Of a stretch of DNA of 64,000 nucleotides, positions 47,303-57,875 are shown piece after piece (the first letter of the stretch is position 1; the number at the start of each line of letters is the position of its first letter). Made by a program: the position numbers and the translations under genes. The notes beneath the pieces were generated by a model that worked only from the letters and a program-made list of their open reading frames with translations, did not search any database and was not told the origin of the DNA. The DNA is from Escallonia rubra (Eukaryota; Streptophyta; Magnoliopsida; Escalloniales; Escalloniaceae): assembly GCA_033065855.1 (NCBI GenBank), contig JAVXUO010000908.1:248001-312000 (forward strand), given 5' to 3'.

Positions 47303-50300
47303 GGATCCAGAGACAGAATTCCTGGCCTCAAAGCAAGAGACTGGCCACGAATGGGAACTGTTCAAGGAGAACGTAAGGCCTTTGAAAAGAGGCCGCAACG
47401 TCAAGATCCTCAACGAGGCCCTCAAATCCTACTCCGACAATCAACGCAAGAAATCCCTTCTCGATAAACGAAGGTCTGACTCTAACTCCCATCTCCTTTT
47501 TTTAGCAAGTTTCAGTTTATTTTGTCAAGATTCATTCATTTTACGGGTTTTTTCTTCTTTTAATTTTGTTCTGGGTTTTTCAGGAAGTTGATTGAAACTA
47601 TTGATGAGTACAAAGGGGAGGATCCCCTTCTACCGTGGCTTGAGTGAGTATTCTGTTCCCCAATCTCCCCGTCTATAGGGGCCATTGAGCGTCAATTACT
47701 TTCTATTTCCTTGGGAGTTCCAGTTCCAGTCCTAGTCATAGAGGTGATCCTTTGTATTTTTCTTCACCATCCAAGATGTTTAACATCTTGAGTGCAAGAC
47801 TTAAACAGTACTTATCATAGATCTAGGAACAAATTAGATCATCACAATCCCCAACCCAATTCTCATCTCTGTCCATTTTATGCAGGTGCATCAAATGGGT
47901 TCAGGAGGCTTTCCCTCCTGGTGGAGATTGTTCAGGACTGGTGATGATTTATGAACAATGCGTGCGCACCTTTTGGCATGATGACCGCTATAGGGATGAC
48001 CTCCGCTACCTTAAAGTGTGGCTGGAATATGTAAGTTCTCACTATACCTTCCCCTTTACGCCCATCTACTCATACTGCACGTCCCAATTTCTGGTATAGC
48101 TCAGTTATTTCGTCTCAGTTTCTGAAAAGGTATACCTTTTAATTGGCATTGCAGGCTGAAAGCTGTGTTGATGCAGAGGTTATCTACAGCTTTCTGGATG
48201 CTAACAAAATTGGACAGACACATGCTGTTTTCTTTATATCATACGCTTTGCTAATGGAATCCAAGAACAAGACAAAAACTGCAAATGACATATTCAATCG
48301 CGGAATATCGATGTAAGCTCATGTTGCTTTTAATTCAATATTTTCACTCGGCCAACAAATATAACTTCTTGGTGAACTGACTTGATTGGTCCTTTCACTG
48401 GGTATACAAGTTGTATTAGCATGGAGATTGTATAATACATTTAATGCAGATGAAGTAAATGTTCTTTTTAGTTGCCTCTTTGCCATTTCTGCCCTTTTTT
48501 TTGGTTTTCAGTTTTACAATCGCTTTGTTTAACTATAATTGTCGCACGTATCTATTTAGAATTTTGGTGTGCGTAGGTGTCCATCAGTTACTTTTGTTAG
48601 GTTTTTCATGGGCTTTTTTTAGGACTTATCATGGTCTTCTTATATATATTTAGTGTGCTTAGTTGTAATCTTTTCGTCAGTTACGGCACCTACATATATC
48701 AGTAGATTAATTGTTGCTCTAAAAGAATACTGGTTGAGGATGCTGTTGGTTGTAATGATCAATTTTTCTTCATTTCATTCTTCCTTCTTGGCTACTGCTT
48801 TTGTAGATGTCTGATATCCAGCAATATTGGCAATTGAAATGGAGGGTGTTTACCTGCAAGTGCTACAGCTTTGCTGGGTAGTAATTATTGAAACTGTCTG
48901 GCAAAGCTTTAAATATCTGGGGTTTCTCGTCTTGAATAATTGGTTGAACTCAAGAATGCTTGATGCCGCCCTTAATGAAATTGTAGCCGCCCTTAATGAA
49001 ATTGTAGTCTACCAGGAATGCTAAACCTATTGAAAAAAACTGAAGGCGGCTTATGGGAAAGTTTTTGCACATTCAATGAGACCTAAAGTTACAGATGTAC
49101 GCCCCCAGTTCACCTTTTTTTACTTATCACGTCCGACAGATATTTACATTCAAAATCCTAAGATATGGTATGCCTATGACTGGTTTTGGACTGTTTTGAA
49201 TATTGTAAGCCCGGCTTTATATTATGTAGAAGTTTATCTATCATATGCTGATGTAAGTTTTATTTTTATTTGTTATTACTTGCATAAAAAGAATGAAAGA
49301 CTACTAAAACATGAGACAGTGTGTCCTAATACAGATTTTCATCTACTAGGAATGCTCAACCTAGTGAAAAATTGAAGGCTGCGTATAGGAAATTTCTCGC
49401 ACATTCGATGAGAAGACCGAAAGCTACAGATGTATGCACAGTATAGTTCACCTCTTTTTTCACTGATTACTTCTGACAAATATACTATATCTGATGCCAT
49501 TTCTGTCAACTTCTAGGATGTTTCAACAGAGAACCACCTACCAATGCGAAGTTTTGGGACTGTCTTGGCTACTGGACAAAATCGTAAGCTCTATTTCTTT
49601 TTCTGTCTTCTCTCCATCTGAAGTGGTTACAGGCTAAAGCTATTTGCTGCTGCAGGAACCCAGACTAAGGAGATTACTGATCTTGGGAGAAAGAAGTTGA
49701 AGCAAGATAGGTGAGCACACGCAGTTGAATAACTGTATCCTTTTCTGGGGTTGGAAGTTCCTACAGTGCCCGTAAGATTGGATCACAAATATTCTGTTTT
49801 AGGAACTTCTTTTGATGATTCCATTTTGGGTTCATAGGACACCACTAGCCATTTACAATGAGAACAATGCCGGCATCACGTTGGGCCATGAACTGGAGTT
49901 GTCAAAGTCATCAGTGAAATCCTGGCATGTTCTAGGAGCTCGAGCTGAGAGAAACAAAGAGAATAGTGCCATCCCTGCTAAGTGGACATCTAATAAGGTC
50001 AAGTTCAGCATCTACAGCATGACTTATTTGGCCAACTGTTTACTCATGGTATAATACTGATTTCTCACTTACGTCCACCTTTTCAGATTCCCCAAAGACC
50101 TGGGGACAGAGTTGGAGCAGCAGCTAGTGCTCCTATTCAGGTCTTCGTGGACGAGGAATGCGAAGAGTGAGTAGTTTAACTTCCTCTACAAACTTGACCT
50201 ATAAGTAATATGAGTTCCGCTACAAACTTGACACATACATATTATTGGGTATACTCTTGAATCATCGAAATAGGAGCCAGTGTAGTAATCGTCAGTAGTA

Positions 50301-50756
50301 AGGCCCAAGAGATGCAAGATAACTTTTGCACATATAATATCGTTATGCAACCAAAGTGCCCTCAGAAGTTCATCACTTCTATCAACTGCATTTACGCCAC
50401 CTAATTACAGTGTAACACATAATTACAGTGTTAATATGCACGTACTCGCTGGTCCTTTACCTTTTTTTGTTCCCAAAACTTCATATCTATTGTCAGTTTT
50501 TTTAAGTTCTGGTTGCTGATCTGTTCATCGCATCTTTTGCAGAATGGATAGAGCACACAACGAGGGTGGAAGATCTTCCACGCTGCAGCTGAGAAGAGGA
50601 GATGGTCAAGACCTAAAGAAGTGAGTAATAATTGTTGCAGTACATGTCCTATTCTATAATGGATCAGCCTTACAAAATGTTGCCTTTTACAGGGAAACAG
50701 AGCTTTTGAGGGAACACCCATTGCGCAATTTTCCTCTAAGCTGTCTGCCAAGATGA
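47280..50756 (+). CDS. BUBR1: Mitotic spindle checkpoint protein, BUBR1/MAD3 type, 11 exons
   Basis: Exons 47280-47473, 47584-47643, 47886-48030, 48155-48312, 49350-49431, 49517-49583, 49656-49710, 49838-49997, 50087-50166, 50543-50620 and 50693-50756 join in frame to 380 residues. The Mad3/BUB1 homology region covers about residues 25-185 (DPLLPWLECIKWVQEAFPPG, DDLRYLKVWLEYAESCVDAE). A KEN box lies at 29-31 (FKENVRPLKRG) and a second at 294-296 (AERNKENSAIP); in this family KEN boxes inhibit the APC/C by binding CDC20. IQVFVDEEC near residue 330 recalls a GLEBS-like BUB3-binding site. There is no kinase domain, as in plant MAD3-type proteins. Acts at kinetochores and in the mitotic checkpoint complex. 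ATG 47301 is an equally good start. A frameshifted duplicate of exon 5 lies at 49016-49096. Confidence 0.92.
48965..49006 (+). repeat. 21-bp tandem duplication beside the pseudo-exon
   Basis: Two identical units (48965-48985, 48986-49006) beginning GCCGCCCTTAATGAAATT stand 9 bp upstream of the pseudo-exon. They lie in intron 4 of the BUBR1-type gene. Confidence 0.9.
49016..49096 (+). pseudogene. Frameshifted duplicate of BUBR1 exon 5 (potential poison exon)
   Basis: The sequence matches functional exon 5 (49350-49431) along its length, including the start AATGCTAAACCT / AATGCTCAACCT. It has seven A instead of five after the Glu codon (a +2 shift) and lacks one Arg codon. Acceptor (TACCAG|G) and donor (GAT|GTACGC) are both kept. 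At 81 nt, inclusion would keep the overall phase but bring an in-frame TGA after about nine codons. Intron sequence just downstream is also duplicated. Skipping it gives the full protein. Confidence 0.8.
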
Positions 50757-50822
50757 CGACGTCCATCCACGCCTGTTGTGTTGTGTGAAATAGACCTTAG
50801 TTAGCTTTTATCTCTAGAGCTA

Positions 50823-50857
50823 CGCAATTTTTCTCCAAGCTGTTTGCCTAGATGATC
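50823..50857 (+). repeat. 3' UTR copy of the BUBR1 C-terminal coding segment
   Basis: Sequence CGCAATTTTTCTCCAAGCTG and the following bases repeat the coding end at 50724-50758 (CGCAATTTTCCTCTAAGCTG) with a 99-bp offset and a few mismatches. Confidence 0.75.
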
Positions 50858-52340
50858 AGATGCAGTTACTCCGCTGCTGTATGAACTAAGTTAGAGATTC
50901 GGCTTTGGTCTTAAAAGCTGCGATTTATCTCTTTGCATTGTGTTGTCTGAATTATGATCCTCCAGTTTTGCCAAAGAACTGGATTTTTAATGCTTTCTTC
51001 ATTCAGAAACTCCATTATTCACTTGCTGATTACTATACATCACGTATATTCCACTTTTCTCGCTAAAAATTCCTAACTCGACGTTCTTTTATTGATTTTT
51101 CTTGGGTTTTCTCTCCTTTAATTGTTTAAGAACAAACTTTGACTTCAACCCTGGGTAGGTAGTAGGAATCTTCCTCCAAACCCGTATATAGTGACAATTA
51201 ACAGTCGCTAAATGTTTCTAGTGGTTTTTCTTCTAACACTATCAGTGACAATTATTAACAGTATTTTTTTAGCGTCATTAATTAAAAGTCACTAAAACAT
51301 TTAGAGATGATTGATTGTCACTATACAAGAGGTAGGAGCAAGATTCTTCCAACCGGGGTAGTAATTTTTTTCCCTTTCAATTCAAGGTCTTTGGTCCAAA
51401 CAAAAATTGGAATCTTGTCTTAACATATAAGTGGTGTTTTTCCCTTTCAATTCTCAATTACAAGGTTACTCATAAACCCTCTCACATATACCGAACAATG
51501 CTGCAAGACACAAATGTATGGGTGGTCCTTGAATTATAAGCGATTCACTATTTTAGTCCCTCAACTAATTTTTTCGCCGTTATAACTCCTTAACTTCAAA
51601 CCATTTACGATGCAAGTCCTTTTCTCCGTTTCTGTCAAAATATTCTCTTTTGTGCCCCCACATCAGAGGCATTAGAGTCATTTCTCAATCTTCAATAACC
51701 AGAAGCTCTCTTACGGTCCTTGAGCTATTAACGTGTTGCCCAAATAGTTAGTCCTAAACTAATTCTTGCACTCTTAATTATTTAACATTGCGTCATTAGT
51801 CAGTTTCTTCTTTTTAATCACTTCAAATTAGATTTTGTACAGCAAATAAGTCGCCACGATGACCACGGGGTGTTACTGGGTTGCTTGAGGAAGAAGAAGA
51901 ATCAAAAGGTAAAATTATATAAAGGTGAGTCAGACCAAAAAAAAAAAAATTTATTTCTTTTTTTTCAATTTCTTTTACCTAAGTCTTTATGTGCCTCGTA
52001 AATGGAAACTTAATCTAATTTGTTGATCCAATCAACAAATTAAATGGTCAATTTGACACAATCAAAGCTGAAATTATCTTCCATCCAATTTTATAGTTAT
52101 CAAAATAGAGATTATCATGAATTCCGAAATATATGTGCTTTTTAAAAAGCGACAAAGATCGAAAAGATTAAAGAAGATGTAACACGATGACCTTAAAAAA
52201 TGTATTAATTTAACATAAGTCCAAATTTGATTCAACAATAAGGTTAGCCAGGAACTTTTGTAATAATCTTTCTAATTTGTAAAAAAATTATTGTGCCGAG
52301 TCAAAATACAGGAAAGGCAAAAACTAAAAAGCGAGCAAAA
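50858..52340. other. Intergenic, repeat traces only
   Basis: No gene. An inverted repeat (51150-51361) is listed separately. The 51520-51830 part contains phrases of the TTAGTCCCTCAACTA / GGTCCTTGAGCTATTA type that recur in many plant intergenic repeats and resemble 60838-61130. Confidence 0.45.
51150..51361. mobile_element. Fold-back (inverted repeat) MITE-like element
   Basis: GTATATAGTGACAATT (from 51184) is the imperfect reverse complement of GATTGTCACTATAC (ending 51326). Inner CGCTAAATGTTTCTAGTG pairs with CACTAAAACATTTAGAG, and outer GGAATCTTCCTCC pairs with GGAGCAAGATTCTT. Hence nearly the whole 210 bp can fold on itself. TAGTGAC/CGCTAAA-type words are typical of CACTA- or MULE-derived MITEs; I cannot set exact ends or a target duplication. 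Confidence 0.5.
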
Positions 52341-52344
52341 TTTC

Positions 52345-52365
52345 GATTGGTGGGATGACGGTACA
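52345..52365 (+). promoter_or_regulatory. Candidate ER-stress element upstream of the bZIP60-type gene
   Basis: ATTGG at 52346-52350 is followed by GATGACGGTAC at 52354-52364, close to the plant pUPRE-II word GATGACGCGTAC but lacking one C. A TTACGTGG lies 20 bp further on. The site is about 270 bp upstream of the start codon, consistent with self-induction by bZIP proteins in the unfolded protein response. Inferred from motif likeness only. Confidence 0.3.
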
Positions 52366-52566
52366 ATGGGTTACCCTCCAGCAGTTACGTGGATGGATCC
52401 TCTCACAGCTTAACCTCGAAGAAAGCGCGTAGTTCGTTCCCTTAAATCACCGAACTGTTCCCATTCTAGTTATTTTTAGGTAGACCAGTCCTCTCTGTAA
52501 TTTTTTATTTGAGACCTGGAAGAACACTCGCTCTGTAAACTAATTGCTGCTACGTTTGTTTTTTAG

Positions 52567-52593
52567 ATGTTTGTTTGTTCTTGTTTTAACTAA
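52567..52593 (+). other. Upstream short ORF of the bZIP60-type gene
   Basis: ATG 52567 opens an 8-codon frame (MFVCSCFN) ending TAA at 52591-52593, 38 nt before the main start. It would act as a uORF only if transcription begins further upstream, which I cannot show. Confidence 0.35.
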
Positions 52594-52631
52594 AATAAAA
52601 TCTGAATTTCCCCTCTGTTAATCGTGAGCGT

Positions 52632-54519
52632 ATGGACGATTCTCTATTCAGAGATGATGACGTGATGGATCAAATCGACTGGGATCAGCTGTTTACGGCG
52701 GATCCGACTTTTTTCGATTTCGAACCCGAACCCGCCCTCTTCTCAGATGCCTCGCCCGATCTCCCCGCCGGCGAATTCTCGAATCCCTCGCCCGATTCGG
52801 CTTCCTTGTCCGTCGATCAGATCGAGCAGTTGCTGATGAAAGACGATGAAACCGAGGGAGGAGTCATGGATCAGCAACTCTCCGGCGATTTCTTATTGGA
52901 CGTGCTGCTTGATTCGCCCGTTGAGAGCGGCGGATCCGGTGAGGTCCTTGACGTGTCCGACGGCAAGAGCTCGCATCCTTCGCCTTCGGAGGAACCGGCG
53001 GAGGAGGGGAACGACGTCGTCGAGCACAAGGAGAGCGACAACAACGTCGACGGGGATATTGACGATCCCGCCTCTAAGAAACGGAAAAGGTATTTTTTTT
53101 TTTTGAATTAGGGTTTCATTGCGCATTATCAGGGAGATTGGTTGCAATTTTAATGGGGCTTGGATTTCTTTTTTTTTTTGGATTCAACAAAATTTACTGG
53201 ATAAATTTATGAACTCTATTACTATGTCTTAGAAACTAAATTCGTTTGAGAACTTTCATTTTCGTTCAGTTGCTCAAGAATGAATTCTGTTGATGTTCCA
53301 GTATGAATTTGTTGGTTTTTAACATATTAGTAGCTGTATAATATTGACTCGAGAATTCTGTGTAGGAGTTAGAAGGGGATAAGGAAATAAAGTTATATGC
53401 TATTTCTTGTTGAATTTTCAGGCAACTGAGGAATAGGGATGCGGCAGTGAGATCGCGAGAGCGAAAGAAGAGTTACGTCAAGGATCTGGAGATGAAGAGT
53501 AGGTACTTTGAGGGGGAATGCAAGAGGCTGGGGATGATGCTCCAATGCTACTTGGCAGAGAATCAAGCGCTACGCCTTTCCTTGCAGAATAGCAAGGCTT
53601 TTGATGCTTCCATGACCAAGCAGGAGTCTGCTGTGCTCTTGTTGGGTATGAAACCAAGATCATCTCGCCCTTTTGCCTTATCGAATCCTTCTTTTTATTT
53701 TAACTCCTATTGTTATCTGCTGTCCTAAACTAGGCTGTCAAACTATGGTAGTTGTTTCGTTGATTTGCACGATTATGATTTATGTGGGTTCGACCTTCTG
53801 TAGCTAAGGCACACCCTGCTCAAGCCTTTTTGTGTTAACCTGATTTTACAGCAGGGATTGTGCTTCAAGTTTGCTGCAGTCTGATTTTTGGGGGGGAAGA
53901 GTTGAGAGCACTTCCCTAGCACCGTCCACTCATCTGAAATCAATCCCACATAGCTAAGCCATTGTCCAAACTTGGGCTTACTACATGACGTAACACACTA
54001 TCTGGCGAGACCACAGAGTGATAAATGTGGTTAACTTTCAGATGTGTTACCTTGTTACCGTTCCTTACATGTAACATAGTGTGAGCCAACTGGACGTTCT
54101 TAACTGTCTATTACTGCTACAGTTGTTTTGTTCATATGCCCTATGTGCCTGATAAGGTTCCGAGAAGTTCTTGTGTTCTCAAACACACACAGACACATTT
54201 GACCTTGTTCTTCAGAAAGCTTGATTTGTTATAACATTTTGATCTTGTTTATCTTGTAGAATCCCTGCTGTTGGGTTCCCTGCTTTGGTTACTGGGCATC
54301 GTGTGCCTGCTCATTCTGCCCAGGCCACTCTGGTCAACTCTGGACGCAATTCCACGGGAAAGCGTGGACAACAAAAATCAAGACCTGGCTCCAAGAAAGG
54401 CAGGAAGTAAGTTTTTTGGACTGAAGGTTTATCAATCTGTAATGATGGGAAAGAGATGCAAGGCCTCAAGGCCAAGGATGAAATCTAGTATGCAGTACAG
54501 GTTTTGGTGGGAGTTGTGA
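52632..54519 (+). CDS. bZIP60: bZIP60-type membrane-anchored unfolded-protein-response factor, 3 exons
   Basis: Exons 52632-53089, 53422-53645 and 54260-54519 join to 313 residues. The N-terminal 150 residues are acidic (MDDSLFRDDDVMDQIDWDQL). The basic region at about 150-176 (KKRKRQLRNRDAAVRSRERK) has the N-x7-R signature, followed by a leucine-zipper-like heptad stretch. A transmembrane segment lies at about 229-248 (SLLLGSLLWLLGIVCLLILP), with a lumenal tail. The IRE1 recognition sequence spans the exon 2-3 junction and is intact (see separate entry). Under ER stress, IRE1 removes 23 nt, replacing the membrane segment with a basic tail so that the factor can enter the nucleus. This unspliced frame is the resting, ER-membrane form. 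Confidence 0.93.
53616..54276 (+). promoter_or_regulatory. IRE1 unconventional splice site of the bZIP60-type mRNA, split by a normal intron
   Basis: In the mature mRNA the sequence GAGTCTG^CTGTGCTC ... ATCCCTG^CTGTTGGG appears, identical at both cut points to the Arabidopsis bZIP60 site as I know it. The cuts fall at 53630/53631 and 54267/54268. The 23-nt IRE1 intron is therefore made of 53631-53645 (15 nt) plus 54260-54267 (8 nt). GAGU/GCUC and AAUCC/GGGUU stems present CUGCUGU loops. The spliced frame reads AVGFPALVTGHR and ends in a basic tail (KRGQQKSRPGSKKGRK) with TAA at 54408-54410. Confidence 0.88.
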
Positions 54520-55396
54520 GACATCTTTGTTCGTTGTTGGTCTTAGTCATATTCTAGTTTTAGTTTGAGCATCGGGAAGTAGAGGGTTCTTGACGTGTTA
54601 TAGTTAAACAGAGAGGATGGACAGGTCATGGGGTTGCTCAAACATTCCTAGTAATGTTCCTTTGATCACCTTAAGAACTTCATCTTTAGATCGACTCCTT
54701 GATGGTAGGTTATATTTTCATCTTCTAACTTTTTCAATTTTTTATGTAGTAATGAATACTATTAAAAACGTTGATGGCCCTCCAGGTGCGCATATGATTT
54801 TCTCTCTTGCATTAGTTATTCCGGATCTGTTTTGCCGTTTTCTATCGTCCTAAGAACAAAAAGAAGCTAACTAGTGAAATTGTTGGTTGAGTGTAGGTCG
54901 TTTTTTATTTCCCTCGCTTTGTGCACGAGAAGTTTGGACTTTTAATAAGAAGAAGATGGCCTCAGTCTATTGAATGCATAATCGGACCGGTTCCATTTTG
55001 ACTTTGAAAATTCGTCTGTTTTGAACGTTGTGTGAAGTTGTTCTAATTTGCTTTTAAACATTTGGCGGATCTTTCTGCTCGTGGGGAATTCAGACTGATG
55101 GCTTTGGTGTTTCATCTAGACTAGATACGATCTTTCCATTCACTAAAATTCAATGGCTGAGTAGTGGTTAGCGACCGCAGATGTGTCGTGCACTAGTTGA
55201 CTGTGTCCAACCAAGCGGAGTTGAACCCCTAATTATACCCATGCAGTTTATTCTAAATTGGCCACATGACAAAAACCATGAATTATTTTGCAGTGACAAT
55301 TTTTGCGGTCTTTTGGCATTACTTACCTTCTATGACCAACTTCAGGAGTTCTTTTGAACCTTGAACACCAAGTAAATATTTTATGGGCCCGTTTAT
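54520..55396. other. 3' flank of the bZIP60-type gene and intergenic DNA
   Basis: Probable 3' UTR at first, then AT-rich sequence without recognisable content. Confidence 0.45.
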
Positions 55397-55399
55397 TTA

Positions 55400-55876
55400 G
55401 AGTGTGTTTGGATGGAGAATTTTAAAATATTTTACATTTCAAAATTCATTTATTTTAAATTTCGCTGATTTACAAATTTATAGAATTGCAAATTTTGTTG
55501 TTTGGACGGTTTTGAAGAAGTGGGTATTTTATGTGTCTTACATCTGAAAAATTGAACCCACCTAATAAGTTGATAGTCTATGAATAAAATAAAGTGAGAG
55601 AGAGAGTTTTCTTTTTTAGTGAAAGAAGGTTGCTAAAATTATGGAGACAAAAAAAGTCACTTGTCCCTACATTTGTGGTAATGATTTGTCAAATAACTAG
55701 TCTGGACAAGTTACTTGTAGAGAGGATTTTGGCACACCAAATTCTCTTTTCAAATCCCTCCTCAAATTTGATAAATTCATCTCATCATAATTCAAACAAG
55801 ATTTTTGGTGTGATGTATTTGCAAAGTCTCTGTAAAAGTCAAATTCTTAGTTCAATTACTTCATCCAAACAAACTC
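55400..55876. mobile_element. Tourist/PIF-like MITE with TTA target duplication
   Basis: GAGTGTGTTTGGATG at the left end and CATCCAAACAAACTC at the right end are inverted repeats with one mismatch in 15. TTA flanks both sides (55397-55399 and 55877-55879). The 477-bp interior has no transposase; the open frame at 55594-55896 is not coding-like. Confidence 0.75.
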
Positions 55877-55879
55877 TTA

Positions 55880-57741
55880 GAGTTGTTAGATCGTGAAGGG
55901 TTGATGTGATAGAATGAGACGTGAATGAAGATACGGTATTATTGATTATATATTCAGCGATCCCGTATGGTCAAATGAAAGCACAAACCTCATGATGCTA
56001 GCAGACGTCGGTTACAGTGGTTTCTTTAGAACTGTAAATTGTGAAAAAGTGGTCAAAGTATGGATGTCACACACAATAATTCCTATGTGCTCATTATAGT
56101 GGTATAGTCGTAGTAATGAGAAAAAAAGGAGTAGAGAGTGGTCCAAAATCAGATTGAGTTACATTCCAATTAAAATTCAGAAAAATGGTAAGAGTTGAGG
56201 GTTAGGTGGGCAAATGGAAGGATGTTCGGTGAACCCGTGGGCTCCATTGAATTGAATTTACAAAGGTGGAATCCCCTTTCCCCAATAGCATATTCCACAG
56301 ATGCACACCTTTAGGCTTTAGTGCCATTGCCACGGGGAAAGCAAAATTACTAGTGCACCCCCGCACCTCTGGTTTAAGTTTTTCTTGTGAAAAGTCTAAT
56401 TTATCTTCACATCTTTTTAACGGGCTGTAGCCGCAAATATTGAACTGGTGACATTGTTCATACCCTTTATATGTTCTATGAAACAAAAAACGGGGGTATT
56501 TAGTGAATCGGAAGGAGCAACGCAGTGATGGTTTGTCACCATTTTGCGCGAGAGGCTACAATTGCTCTTTTGTGCACGAGATATGACTGTGTCAACTGAT
56601 ATGAACTGGTCATGATGAGGATCGTGAAGTATTGCATTTCAAGCTCGACTGTGTGCAGAAGACCCGGCGTAGGTGAAGTCAAGATTCATTAAATAAACAA
56701 GCCGAGCTTAATTGCGTCCTTGAGATGGCTTGCGACAAGTTCGTTATGACATTATTTTCACGAATATTTATACGAATGAATAAGTTAACTTCATTTATGT
56801 TTTCCCGGTCTTCAGAGTTCACATAGATGGAGTTTCGAATATTTATACGAATGAATAAGTTAACTTCATTTATGTTTTCCCAGTCTTCAGGGTTCACATA
56901 GATGGAGTTCCACTTATTTTCAAAATGTCCCCATTTAACGCTTAAAAGTTATAAAGTATTTGTGTAATCCCCCTTTTTTCTGGATCAAGAAGAATGACAT
57001 CTTACAATATTAGATATGGCATGACAATGTTCAACCACTTTAATGCCCAATTGTTTACAAGCTCATGTCTCTATGCAAGCTTACTCTCTTTCATAAAATA
57101 AGAATCGATTGATCCCAGTTGAGTGAGATAAACTTTATCATGAATGTATCTTTTTACTTGAACACGAGCTCAGCCTGATGCTCTTGCTAAATTAGCCAAG
57201 ACGAGCTGATCACAATATCTTTTCCCAATAAAGCTGAGCTTGAGATTATTTCCTAAACTCGTGACTTCGAGGAGTACAACTTGAGAAAATAATCTTGAAC
57301 AAGTTGGAGCGAAGCCTTTTCATGATTGCATGGGTGTGCAAATAAGAGAGTGAAAACAACACAATAACGAGGGAACAAACAAAAATATACCAAATTTAAA
57401 CTTAAACTTAAACTTGGGCAACCGATAAAATCTAACCTCAATAAAACCGTCACGTCATCGACCAAACGAAACAATCGGCTGGTTCGTTAATTCTTTGCTC
57501 ACCCTCTGTTTGGTACAGAGTTAATTGATCCAAATGTCCACTCAACAAATAGTTTGAGACGGGTGTTACATGTTAATGGCAACTAATATTATTATTATTA
57601 TCTAATAATCACATATATATGATTATCCAAAACGAGGATCTAATTGGAGGGAGTCAAAAGCATTAGAGAGGGGTAGTTAGGTCACTTCATAAATGGTAGC
57701 ACCCTCGCAAATGTTGGTTGTATCGCCCCGTCGGCACGTCC
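55880..57741. other. Intergenic upstream of the PFP alpha gene
   Basis: No gene. The 57120-57250 part has ACGAGCTCAG/GAGCTGA words of an old dispersed repeat. The last few hundred bases are the promoter side of the PFP gene. Confidence 0.45.
56761..56910. repeat. 75-bp tandem duplication, two copies
   Basis: 56761-56835 and 56836-56910 begin CGAATATTTATACGAATGAA and differ at only a few positions. They encode a repeated short peptide in an otherwise unconvincing minus-strand frame. Confidence 0.9.
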
Positions 57742-57749
57742 TATATAAA
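57742..57749 (+). promoter_or_regulatory. TATA box of the PFP alpha gene
   Basis: TATATAAA-like sequence (CTATATAAACGG) 127-134 bp upstream of the start codon, in a locally GC-richer context; a start site near 57775 would give a leader of about 100 nt. Confidence 0.6.
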
Positions 57750-57875
57750 CGGTCTTTTGAGAAGCAACCAACGACACCTACATCACTCCTGTGTTTAGGT
57801 GAAACAGAGAGTCTCTGCGCACACACCACAACGAACACACCACAAAGACGCCTACAGATTGCTCAGGACTGAACA

